Program-made: the position numbers and the translations under genes
Source of the DNA: Chromera velia
Lineage: Eukaryota; Sar; Chromeraceae
NCBI GenBank assembly: GCA_018398765.1
Contig: JAHBMJ010002343.1
Coordinates: forward strand, 1-19,890
Reading direction: 5' to 3'
Length of the DNA: 19,890 bases
Shown here: in pieces, positions 1 to 10,405 of the stretch
How positions within the stretch are numbered: the stretch's first letter is position 1
Layout of the letters: each line of letters begins with the position of its first letter
The notes under the pieces: model-generated
What the model saw: the letters and a program-made list of their open reading frames with translations, nothing else
Told to the model about the DNA's origin: nothing
Database searches by the model: none

Positions 1-787
1 GAGGTCTTGTTTTTACCTATGGGCCCGAGTGGAAGGCTCGGATGGTCGATGAGGATGGAACATGGCTCTATGGATTGCCCCTGTTGTGGGCGCATGTGTG
101 TGGCCGCTGTTTTCGTTGTGGGGGGTGTGTAAAAGAGTGTGGCGGTGCAAGAAGTTGTTCGGTTGTTCTTCCCCCTTTGCCTCCCCGTAAAAGCGTTGAA
201 CGGCCTCGCAATGCATGTGACATCTGCCGAAGAGACCCCAGAAACGTTAGGTGCCTGCAAGATGGTCAGTGCGTTGCCCGTGCAGAAGCTCGTGCAGAGA
301 CTTAATTTAGAAAATAACAGACATTTGAGTGTTTTTATACTTTTTGTAGGTCATTACTGAGTTCTCTATTTAAAATAAAATTTATACTTGTGTGGCTGAT
401 TTCTATCTATTTTTTTAGAGATTTGTTGTTTTTTTCTCTATAGAAAGTCCCTATGATGTCTATTTATGATTGAGATTACCTAATGCACTCGAATAATACT
501 CGAATACCGCGCAAATATGCCCACGCAATCGCATTGACTTCTTATCGCCTCTCCGGGCAATCGCATGCATGCATGCCATGCATGCATATATATGCATGCA
601 TGCAATATTAAACGCATGCATATGCAATGCATATGCACGTCTGACTGACCTTAAAATTCTGCACGGCTCTAGCTCTTTGCATTGCATGCATTAAGCATCA
701 CTGGACGCGCATCATAGCTAGATTTGAAGATTTGTGGCTCGAACGGTTTACCTCCCGGCCAACTGATCCGCTTCGTTGAACAAAGAC
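1..787. other. left intergenic region
   Basis: No supported gene. An 87-codon plus-strand frame at 42-305 is cysteine-rich (several C-x-x-C pairs) and could be a terminal exon of a gene entering from the left. I see no homology, splice site or codon signal that supports it. From about 310 to 480 the DNA becomes AT-rich with T-runs. From about 560 to 695 it is dominated by GCATGC/ATGCAT palindromes, annotated separately. The segment from roughly 695 to 787 is probably promoter or 5' UTR of the plus-strand gene starting at 788. Confidence 0.5.
561..690. promoter_or_regulatory. cluster of GCATGC/TGCATGCA palindromes
   Basis: Several overlapping copies of GCATGC and TGCATGCA lie about 100-230 bp upstream of the ATG at 788. 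Positions 577-602 form a perfect 26-bp palindrome centred between 589 and 590. Further copies lie near 613-618 and 682-690. In apicomplexans (T. gondii, Plasmodium) the TGCATGC/GCATGC element is a known promoter motif, bound by ApiAP2 proteins in Plasmodium. If the host is a chromerid, this could be an equivalent control region. It could also be only a simple-repeat cluster, because ATGC-type repeats also occur in introns of this window. Confidence 0.35.
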
Positions 788-1245
788 ATGCGAGTGCTGA
801 ATGTGAAGGCGGTGTTGTTTGCGGGTACCCTTCTATGCTCTCTGCAAGGATGTCTCGCAAGAAGCGGACGCGCTCAGTGGCAGAAGACAAAAGATATCCA
901 CACTGCTGAATCTCCGAGTGAGATTCAAGGAAGACCCCTGGCGAGAGAGGCGGAACGGGCAGTGACTGTCTCCTCTCCGCCGCCGATCTCTGAAGTGCTC
1001 TCGCAGAATGGAGCTGCCTCTTCCTGGGGCACTGAGAGGAATGACTCAAAGACTGAAGTCCGGGAAGAAGAAGAGAGTTTCCCCATAGGGAGCAGCGACC
1101 GGGAAGTATCAGAAGACCGGATCCCTCCTTTGAGCTCCTTCAAGGGCGGCTCTGGCTTCGGCGGGGGGGGCTCATCATATTCAGGAGGGGGGTCATCCTC
1201 CTACTCAGGGGGGTCATCCTCCTACTCAGGGGGATCATCGTACAG
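788..1245 (+). CDS. membrane protein gene, exon 1
   Basis: Encodes residues 1-152 plus two bases of codon 153. In-frame TTG or GTG codons upstream are unlikely starts, because the ATG at 788 opens directly into the signal peptide. The exon ends in a short coding minisatellite (repeats around CTACTCAGGGGGGTCATC) and the donor GTGTGT at 1246. Confidence 0.82.
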
Positions 1246-1536
1246 GTGTGTATGCATCTATCTGTCTATATATATATGTGTGTGTGTGTGTGTGCATGTG
1301 TGAATGTGTGTATGCGTGTCTGTGTGTGTATGTATGTGTGTATGTGTGTCTATCTATGTGTACAGTCTTTGAATCAAGAAGGTGATATGGAAATTTTACT
1401 GGCAAACAGAAGAAAGCTGCATCCTTGACTGACTCAAGGAGATCCAGTGTTTTCTCTTCCTCTCTTATACTCTGGGTCTCTCTCGTTCTGTGTTTCTCTC
1501 TGTCTCTCTTTCTTTTTCTCCCTCCCTTTCCGTCTG

Positions 1537-1586
<50 letters not shown>

Positions 1587-2645
1587 CATGTGTGTATGCG
1601 TGCGAGTTGCAGGACTTTGTCAGACTGCCCTTCGTTGCTCTTCTCTTTCCTCCTCTCTGTCTCTCTTCTGCTACTGTTGGTGCACAGGCAAGCATTCGTT
1701 TATGTGACTTTCTGTTTCTCTGATTCGCTCAGTTTCTTGAAATATAGAAGTTTAGATCTACATGCCACTGGACAAGTGTGTCTGCATCGGCATTCGTCCT
1801 TGTGTCTGTGCGCCTCTCTTGGTTTGATGTCTTTTTACCTTTGTCTCCTGTTCAAAGAAGCTGCCCTCATCTTCTGTCCCTGCGCGGTATGGTCTACCTT
1901 GGCTCTGGTTGCAAACTAGACTAGTCTTCCTTCCCATGCATCGACCAGGCAGAGCTGTTCCTTCCTGAACTAATCACCTAACCAGCTCTGTCTGCCTGCC
2001 TGCCTGCCTGCCTGCAGCTCCTACTCATACGATAGCGACTATGGCTCCGGTGGCGGTGGAGGGGAGGCGGGGCCGGAAGTTGTTGTTGTGGCCGTCGTCT
2101 TTTCCCTCCTCATCGTTGGCCTGATCATATGCTGCCAAGAGGGCAACGCGGGGTCCAACAGCACGGGGGGGCACACAGAGGTCGTGCACGCAGTCGACAG
2201 ACGGCGGTACAACGAGTACGGACTGCAGTCGAACCAGTGGGTCAGGCAGGGGCAGCCGCTCTCTCTGCCAGTGTGGAGCTTGATGCCGCAGTCTCTCTCC
2301 GGGCCGTGGAACGGGACTTACAGGGAGGACGGCAGGACTCACAGCTGCTTCTACAACCTCCAGGTCAATCCAGCGACAGACGCGGGCGGACTGCATGCGA
2401 TCACGGGCCGTCACGGAGACACAGACGGGGGTGGAACGCTGAGTGGAAGTGCCAACTTGCGGACAGGGCGTATGCACTGGACAGAGAAGTATGAAGGGAC
2501 AATTTTGGAGACTGAGATCCGTGCATCCATCTCCAGCCCTGGATGCGCCACATTCGACGCGCTTGCCATCAACGGCGTACAAATCTCAGGTACCATTCAG
2601 ATCGAAGGAGGGCAGACAGCACCTGCTGCAAACGCACCTCCATAG
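788..2645 (+). CDS. predicted type I membrane protein, signal peptide - SYSGG repeats - TM - cytosolic beta-rich domain (join 788..1245, 2018..2645)
   Basis: The join gives 1086 nt and 361 residues. The first ATG (788) is followed at once by a signal peptide (about residues 1-24, hydrophobic core AVLFAGTLLCSL). Residues 25-117 are polar and acidic. Residues 118-171 form a Gly/Ser/Tyr repeat linker (units like SSSYSGG). Residues 174-192 are one strong transmembrane segment (VVVVAVVFSLLIVGLIICC). The C-terminal part should face the cytosol; residues 247-350 form a compact block beginning GPWNGTYREDG with alternating hydrophobic residues and glycine turns (LSGSANLRTGRMHW, ISGTIQI). This suggests a small beta-sandwich or barrel. 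The phase-2 intron 1246-2017 has a GT donor and a CTGCAG acceptor, and the frame resumes cleanly. I do not recognise the family. Similar modules of the W-x-G-x-Y-x-E-D-G type occur, to my memory, in uncharacterised protist proteins. A receptor or surface role would be a guess. Confidence 0.8.
1246..2017 (+). other. intron of membrane protein gene with CT/GT microsatellites
   Basis: A 772-bp GT-AG intron. It contains TG-rich repeats (about 1268-1355), then a compound (TC)n-(TG)n microsatellite at 1541-1586, then pyrimidine-rich unique sequence and a (CTGC)n array running into the acceptor. The long open frame across the microsatellite is low-complexity and not coding. Confidence 0.75.
2018..2645 (+). 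CDS. membrane protein gene, exon 2
   Basis: Completes Ser153 and reads SYSYDSDYGS, the transmembrane segment and the C-terminal domain to a TAG stop at 2643-2645. The acceptor is CTGCAG at 2012-2017, directly preceded by a (CTGC)n array (about 1991-2017). The exon opens with the same SSYS-type repeat that ends exon 1, so the intron interrupts the repeat. Confidence 0.82.
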
Positions 2646-3795
2646 CTGATACAGCAGTGGCAACAGCAGTGAGAGCAGTTCGTGGCTGTTGTCCTAGCTG
2701 TTGTTCTTGAAAAGAATCATAATAGAATTGAAACAAATCAAATTTGAATTGAAATGGTGTTAGGAAATTAAATTATTGTGTCATTATTTTTAAAGATTTT
2801 GTCAGTTTGTGAATTGTTATCATTATTTTTTAAAAAAAAATGAATTTATATCATACTACACCATACTGTGACGTTTTTAAAGATGACCTTCAATTTACGC
2901 TTCAAACCGGAGAATGTTTTTAGCGTCAGTCTGATTTCTTAGTATTGTGCTAGGTATTGTGCGATTAATTACTAATATATTTTTTTAAAACATTGAATAT
3001 TCCCAAAGCAGATTACTGATCGTACAGACTAGAGCAGGGAAAGTTTCCGAACTGTAATAACTTAATCAATATAATAATTATATTAGTTTTGAAAAATGAA
3101 TTACTACCAAGTAAATGATGAACTTAGTAAAATTTTAATTCTCTAAGAAAATTATAAAAGACGTTGTGAAGAACCGAACTGCCTCGTGCGTTGCCGCCGA
3201 ACGCTAGACGCCTATTTATAGGCCGATGGCGAATCACATTGGCGATGGCGTATGATGATGATGAGTTTCACTGATCGCAAGAAGTGAATTGTTTAATGCA
3301 TAGAGACGCAAACGAAATTTCAACTGTGTGGTGTTCTCACCGTGTTGATGACGGTTAAGTGATCCCTGAATAGACCCAGAAATAGACAGACCCTTACTCG
3401 CTTCTTTCTTTCTTTCTCAAAAGGAAACGGAAAGTCGCGGTCTTCTCCATTCAAAGACACGCGGCAACAATTAACACAAGTAAAGCTGGAAGAGACAGGA
3501 GCTGCTGAGATGCAGACCTCCAGTCATCTGCTCCGGAAATTTCTGCCCCTGCCCCTGTCTCTGCGTCTGTGATCTGTCTGTCTGTCTATGTATGAATACC
3601 TACTGCCTACCTGGTGGGAGAAGGAATCGATCTCCCTTCGTCTCCCCCACTGTTGCTGGTCAATTCGCATGTTTTCTTTGTTTCTTTCATGCAACCTGAA
3701 ACTTGCACACAGTCCTTCCTCCATCTTCACCCTCCCCACCATTCACCCATCCACCCCCTCCATTCATTCATTCATTCATTCATTCATTCACTCAC
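2646..3795. other. convergent intergenic region / 3' UTRs
   Basis: The two genes converge here, with 1150 bp between their stop codons. 2700-3180 is strongly AT-rich (A-run at 2831-2840, many TAAT/ATTA words), unlike the flanking exons. Around 3180-3360 the composition becomes more balanced and holds a small perfect inverted repeat (GCCTAT/ATAGGC, 3210-3223). 3400-3795 is pyrimidine-rich on the plus strand and is probably XRN1 3' UTR. It ends in a (CATT)n array touching the XRN1 stop. No RNA gene or ORF with coding character was seen. Confidence 0.5.
3761..3790. repeat. (CATT)n microsatellite next to XRN1 stop codon
   Basis: About eight tandem CATT units, continuing as CACT units up to the XRN1 TGA (3796-3798). 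On the transcript this is a (GTGA)n/(ATGA)n array starting right at the stop codon. Confidence 0.85.
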
Positions 3796-6026
3796 TCATC
3801 GATGGTGTTGATACCCTCCCCTCCCATTCGCCTGCCCCCCCCCGTAATGCCCATAATCATACTGCTGCTGCTGCTGCTGCGTCTGGGGATACTGGGGCCT
3901 CCATGCACCTGCATGGTGCGTCTGCTGGTGGTGCGGGGGCAGAAGAAGAAGAGGGTCTCCGTACGCCCCCGGCCCCAGGCCTCCGTTGGGGGCTGCCCCC
4001 ATCGGCCCCCCCACACCGCCCCCGTACAGAGGAAGAAGAGCGCCCCCTCCCTGGCCGTATGAAGGGTAATTGTTGCCTGCTGCCTGCTGCTGAGGGGGAT
4101 ACGGCAAGAGTCCGTTGGGATGAGAGAACGGGGGTACGCCTCCCCCCGCGTCTGGGCCTCCTGTGACGGTCTGGGGGGGCAGTCCTCCTCTGCCCCCTCC
4201 TCCGGGAAGATGCTGCTGCCCCTTTGCTGGCATATTCTTGACCAAGTTGAGGAAATTGGCCAAGTGGGGATTCGCACTCCCCCCCCCTCCAGCAGAGGCA
4301 GAGGGACCAGCCGGTACAGCAGCCTGTGCCTGAGAGGGTGCGGGTGGGGCCCCTATCTGTCTCTGCCCCCCTGCCTGAGAGGAGATGGGGGGCTTGAGGA
4401 CCTCTGGCAACAGCGGCGCGGGGGCGGAAGGGTTTGTCCTTCCGGCCGTTCCTCCTGCAGGCACGGGGGGGTGGGAGGAAGCAGCAGAGGGGGTAGGGGG
4501 CAGTGGGTCACCAGGGAAAGCTCTGAGGGGAGGCTGCTGTTTGGCTAAACGAGAGGACGAAGAGGAAGAAGGGCCGTTCTGCTGAAGATAAGAAGAAGAG
4601 GAGGAAGGGGGCCCTGGCGGGTGAGTGCCTTGATTCCCTCCTCCTCCAAGAGAGAGCAGAGGAGCACCGGAGGAGTTCTTGAAAAGCCTCTCCAAGTCTC
4701 CCCCTCCCCCCCCTCCTCCTGAGTGGCTTCTTCCCTCGGGGGGGTGTTGGCCTCCTCCTGCTCCCCCAGGGACAAATTCGGGGGCAGTGGCTGACATGGC
4801 CCCTGCTCCTGCAGCAGCAGCAGCAGTGCTTCCCCCCACACCGCTCTGCAGGGGTGTGAGGGAGTGAGATGCCGAGGATGGGTTGGTCGGGTTTTGGCCC
4901 CTTAAAGGTAATGGCCCCGCTCCCCCTCTGTTTGCCCCGCCAGACTCCGGAAGCAACGGCGGGCCGGAGCGGGTACCAATCTGGTCACTTCCCCCCCCCC
5001 CTGCTGCTGCTGGTCCCTTCGTTTTGTTCTTCATCATCAACTCCATCAACTTCTGGCTGGCAGCAGAACGGGCAGGCTTGCCAGACTCCTCAACCAGACC
5101 GCCGGGGGGCTGCTGGGATGTGCTTGTGTTTGCAGTTCCGTTCGCGTGATGGGAGGGGGGCGCGAGGACGCGCGGGTGGCTGGCGTGTCCGTTCGGTGCA
5201 CCCCCACGGTGCATATTGGAAAGCAAATTTTGAAAATGTGAAGAGGCGGCACTTTCAGTTTGCTTATCGGCAGCTGCTGAATGGGCTGCTGCGTGAGGGG
5301 TGGCGGCGGGGGGGTGTAGAACCAGGGGGGGGCGCTGGGTGTGTGTCCCCCCGTGGAATGGTCTGTTTTGCCATCCGTCCTCATGGGGATGATGTTGTTG
5401 CGGCTTTGCTGCGATGAGAGGGGTGTGCTTGTCTGCTCCTGCATGAGCGGGAGTTGGGCGCAAAGGGGTGGAATTTTGCGCGTGTCCCCTCTGCAATACT
5501 TTGGGCTGTTTGGGCTGATAAACCTGAATCGTCTGTGGCTGATGCGGGTGTGCTGAGTGTTCCTGCTGGTGTTTGTGCGGCGTGTGTGAATGGTGAGAAG
5601 AAGAAGATGCGGAAGTGTGTATGTTGTCTTCATGGAAGAATGCAGAGATCCACGAAAGGTCAGAAAGGTCTGTGGGTATCTGAATGGCATCCGCGTTGCT
5701 GTTCCTCTCTGCCCCCTTTTTGTTCATTTTGGATGCCTGCAGAAGGACTGTCCCGTGTTTGTCCCTAGGCACGATCTCCTCAAGCACAGGCACCGCAGGA
5801 GGGAGGAGGGGGTCTTCAGGCAATGCGGGCTGGTGGGGGTCCTTCGGATCCCTCTTCTCTTTCCCCCCTCCTCTGATGGAGTTCTGCCTAGACTCCCTTC
5901 GGCTTCCCTGGTGGGACTGTCCCTTTGAGGCAGAGGCAGAGGGAAGAACGGCCAGACGCAACACGTGGGAGGGCGGCACCTGAAGGCCTCTCATCACGGG
6001 GCATCGGCCGCGCAAGTCGGACCCTC
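3796..6026 (-). CDS. XRN1: XRN1 exon 23, disordered C-terminal tail
   Basis: Residues 1257-1999. It completes the SH3-like fold ([20 protein letters not shown], then VLRLAV). About 700 low-complexity residues follow, rich in Gly, Pro, Ser, His and Gln, with no intron. Islands of hydrophobic motif interrupt the disorder: [12 protein letters not shown] (1376-1387), FQNLLSNM (1521-1528), [11 protein letters not shown] (1581-1591), APEFVP (1671-1676), DLERLFKNS (1700-1708) and FLNLVKNM (1848-1855). A CAG-coded polyglutamine (at about 3859-3882) is near the end. Stop TGA at 3798-3796. Acceptor CTGCAG. XRN1 tails are known as unstructured platforms for decay partners. Confidence 0.92.
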
Positions 6027-6750
6027 CTGCAGTCAACCAACAACCAGAGAGAAAAGAAACAAGGAAGGAAGCAAGGAGAGGAAGAGAGAGAGAAAAGGGA
6101 GGGAAAAATGAAGAATGGCAGATGAATGGATTAAGAGCACGCAAAAAAATGTATCAAAAGTATCTTTTTTCTATCTGGATCCAAGTAGAGACCTTCATCC
6201 CCAGTGGCATCCGATCGTTTTGACAGAATGGAAGTGGAGGGCGGTCAATTTTGAACGTCTGTCGACGGAGAGAGAAAACTGTTGACAAGAAAAAGGAGCT
6301 CTCCCAAAGCACCCATGAAAGCTTTGGCCGAAGATCAAGAGAGATTCATAAAGGAAAAAAGAGGGTTAGAGGTACATCTCACTCAGCTCTGTGGGATAGA
6401 TGGACTCCTTTAGCAATGAACCACCCCAGTTCACATTATGACCCAGCCCCACCCACCCGAACCCCATAAATCCACCAACCCGAGTACTCCCTCACCAACC
6501 CAAAAACTGACCTAGCACAGGTTCATCCAGCAGCACCTCCACCACCGTGTCCCTCTTCCGATCGTCCCCATACACCCCCACCACAGTCCCGACAGACCCC
6601 ACAGGCGCCAGTCCCTTCTGCTTCACGAACACCACACGCTCCCCCAGCGTCAAGCGCTCTGCATTCTTGTCGGCAATCCTCTCTGCATACATCCATAAAT
6701 GCACTCAACACATACACAGACATACGGGCATACAGAGATACACATACATA

Positions 6751-6808
<58 letters not shown>

Positions 6809-7563
6809 GAGACAAAGAAAGGCCTGCAGGGAGGGACGATGGTGTCTCTGTCTGATAGTCTGTCTGTCTGTCCTTTCTTGTCACTCACTCATCGCCCACC
6901 AACAGCCACAGTGATAAAACGAAGGGCAGAAACACACACACACACACACACACAGGGAGAGAGAGAGGACCACCGAGAGAGGGTGTTAGCGAAAGAATCC
7001 TCAGGGGCGGTCTTGACTTTCATGTGTCCCAACCCTTCACGAAGCGTCCAGTGCAGTGTAGTTCAGCACAGGGTCACTGGCTGACTGACTGAAAGAGACT
7101 ATGCAGAAAAAGAAAAGAAAACCGTCAAGACACAGAAGAACAAAAAAGAAAGAGCGAAAGCCAAACAAACAGGCCGACTGACTTACTCGGCAAGGCACGC
7201 ACGGTCTCCTCAGCCCTCCAAAAGTCCTGCGCGCCCTTCAGCACGACTCTCTTCATCACTCCCGTCTCCCCCGCCTTCCTCTCTGCCACTGCGTTGGTCA
7301 ACATGGCGACTGCCCTGATGGCCTTCGAGGTCACCGCCTTGTACCCTGGCATGACTAGTTTCAGCGTCTTGTATGGCTGTCTGTTTACCCACGAGACCAT
7401 CTGGTCGGCCGAAAAGATCGCGTCCGGGCTGTTCGGGAAAATCGCGATGGCGGCGATCGGCCTGTCCTCACCTCGTCTCTGCACACACACAAACAAGTAA
7501 GGACAGAAAGAAGAGGGAAGAAAGAAGAGCACTCCCGAACACCAACACACCAACACCCACAGC

Positions 7564-7612
<49 letters not shown>

Positions 7613-9546
7613 AGAGAGAGAGAGAGAGAACACGCGATCACGTAAAGACAGCCAGAGAAACACCAGAATCAAAAGCACCGAGTGTCCATCTGTTTTTCTG
7701 TCTATCTCTCGTTCTTCGTTACTTCTCATTCCCCCGCCCAGCCCACTTCTCCCACGCCTCCCCTCCCTGCTCCCCCCTGCCTACCGACTGAGAGACAGGC
7801 AGACTCACATTCGAGACCACCTTCACAAAATCCGGAAACAATTCCTGATATTCCCTCAACGCAGCCACGGCAAGGTCAGAGAACACGAACGTTCGCAGCC
7901 CTGCAGGAGGGGGGGAGTCAGATAATTCGAACAACATCATTCGTCACGTCTCTTTACTGACCTTCCCAAAGAACAGGCCAGGAGAAGAAGAGTGCAAGCA
8001 GACCATCATAAAGAACAAACAAAAAGCTTTTTCCAGATAAGAGAGAACCCGCTCTCCCTCTCCCTCTACGTCTACAACTCAAGTCAACGCAGAAAGAGAG
8101 GGACGGATAATACCCAACCATCCTTCCACCAACCCCAAATCAGATCAGAAGAAAAACACGCAGCCACACAAGGAGAGCGAAGTGACGAAACTAGATTGAA
8201 AACCAAGTTTCATGTTCTTGTCATCCCCCCCCACCGCCTCGAACTTCCTCGTGCGCCTTCCGACCCATTCCATGTGCAAAAACCGCACGCTACCCTCACA
8301 GACAACACAAACGTTCAAGCAAGCATCCAAAATGAGTCAGAACACACAGAGACCCGCGTACGAGAAAACGGAGAGAAAAGCAAACAAGTTGAAAAAAAAA
8401 GAACAGAAAGAGTACAGAAAACGGAGAGAAAGGCAAACAAGTTGAAAAAAGAAAAGGACAGAAAGTGCGAAGGTCAAGACAGACACTAAACCTCAAACCG
8501 ACCTTTCATGTCTGCCGAGGGGGGCTTGGCCTTCTCCTTCTCGTACTCCTTCCGCAACTCCGAGGACACAAACCAGGGACCCTCTGCCCATGCACACAGA
8601 CACAGGGGAAAAAGAAGAGAGTCAATGGCACACATAGCACTTTTGGAAGTGTCGTGCGCGCGCGCACACACACACACACGCACACACACACAAAATAGAA
8701 GAGAAGAGAAAGAACCCTTTCTGCCCACCCACCAGGATTGTTCTCGAACAGAACCGCCGAGTATCCGGGTACGCACATCGGCCTCTCCTTCCCCTTCGGT
8801 CCCACCAGCGCCATCAGACCCATACCCATGTCCTCGTACACCGCCCCCTTCTCCCCCTCCCTCTGGATCCTGATCCGCACACTGCCCAACAGCTTCTCCA
8901 GGGAGACGGAAGGAATTCGCAGCATTCGCTCAAGCTGGGCGAGGGTGTACCACCTCACGGCCTGCAAATCCAAGCACAAACGAGAAAAGCAAAGAAACGC
9001 TAACCCACTCGCAGCCCCAGTCAGCTCTCATGGTCTCTGCCCCAGTGAACAATCAAATGAGAGTGCATGGGTATCTACAGGCAGCGTTGCCAATGAATGC
9101 ACCAATATTGTTCTTGCATGGCGGCTCTCTCTGCCATCTGAAAGAAGAATCGGACAAGAGAAAAGAAAAAAGAAGAGAAAAGAGTTAGCTGAACGATCTG
9201 TGATTTATCCCCCAAAGAAAAAGAAGACCAATAAGATCGAACGAACCACCAACGAACGAACGAACCTTTTGTTCCTCTTCCATCACTACTCGGACTGCCT
9301 TCTGGAGAATTTCCTTGTCGTCCACTGCCTCGGCAGAGGAGGAGGCGGAGGCCCCGCTGAGAAGGTCCAACTCAAACTCGGCCTCCACCTCCTCGAGCTT
9401 GCACGGGTGGGTCTTCGTTACCTGCAACGATCACCGACACACTTACACACTCATTTGAACAGAGAAGATAGATTGAGACACCGACAAATGGCAGACACTA
9501 ATTTTCTCTTGAAAGCCTGGCAGGCACCCACGACAGACGAAAGGCC

Positions 9547-9578
<32 letters not shown>

Positions 9579-10310
9579 GTCAAAACAGACAGAGAAAGAA
9601 AGAAAGAAAGAAAGGAAGGAAGAAAGAAAGAACGAAAGAAAGAAAAGAACGAAAGAAAGAAAGAAAGAGAGAAAGAAAAGAAAGAAAGAAAGAAAGAAAG
9701 AAAAGAAAGAAAGAAAGAAAGAAAGAACGGGCGGGAAGAAAGAACGAAAGAAAGAAAGAAAGAAAGAAAGGAAGAAAGAACGAAAGAAAAGAAAGAAAGA
9801 AAGAAAGAAAGAAAGGAAGAAAGAACGAAAGAAAGAAAAGAAAGAAAGGAAGGAAGGACGAACGAAAGAAAGAAAAGAAAGAAAGAAAGAAAGAAAAGAA
9901 AGAACGAAAGAAAGAAAAGAAAGAAAGAACGAAAAAAAGAAAGAAAGAAAGAACGAAAGAAAGAAAAGAAAGAAAGAAAGAAAGGAAGAAAGAACGAAAG
10001 AAAGAAAAGAAAGAAAGAAAGAAAGAAAAGAAAGAAAGAAAGAAAGGAAGAAAGAACGAAAGAAAGAAAAGAAAGAAAGAAAGAAAGAAAGAACGAAAGA
10101 AAGAAAAAGAAAGAAAGAAAAAGAAAGAAAGAAAGAAAAGAAAGCAAGAAAGCAAGAAAGAAAGAAAAGAAAAGAAAAGAGAGAGAGAGAGAAAAAGAAA
10201 GAAAGCAAGAAAGCAAGAAAGCAAGAAAGCAAAAGCAAGAAAGCAAGAAAGAAAGAAAGAAAGAACGAAAGAAAGAAAAGAAAAGAAAGAAAAGAAAGAG
10301 AGAGAGAGAG

Positions 10311-10405
<95 letters not shown>

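Noticed and set aside
42-305. Cysteine-rich 87-codon frame at the left edge
   Set aside because: The C-x-x-C pairs are suggestive, but there is no recognisable domain, start context or splice site, and the window edge hides any upstream exon. Kept only as a remark.
1425-1919. 164-codon plus-strand frame with signal-like hydrophobic residues
   Set aside because: It lies inside the intron of the membrane protein gene and is made of CT/GT microsatellite. The two flanking exons join cleanly without it.
3210-3223. Small inverted repeat as a possible terminator or RNA gene
   Set aside because: A 6-bp stem with a 2-base loop is expected by chance in this length, and there is no tRNA- or snRNA-like sequence around it.
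3588-5417. Several plus-strand frames of 100-190 codons opposite the XRN1 tail
   Set aside because: They are antisense shadows of a GC-rich, low-complexity exon. The minus-strand frame joins in phase to the conserved SH3-like domain and so is the real one.
8492-8503. Alternative exon 18 donor GTCGGT ending the exon at 8503
   Set aside because: It resembles other donors in the gene but gives phase 1, which meets a stop with both nearby exon 19 acceptors. The GTTTAG donor keeps the frame.
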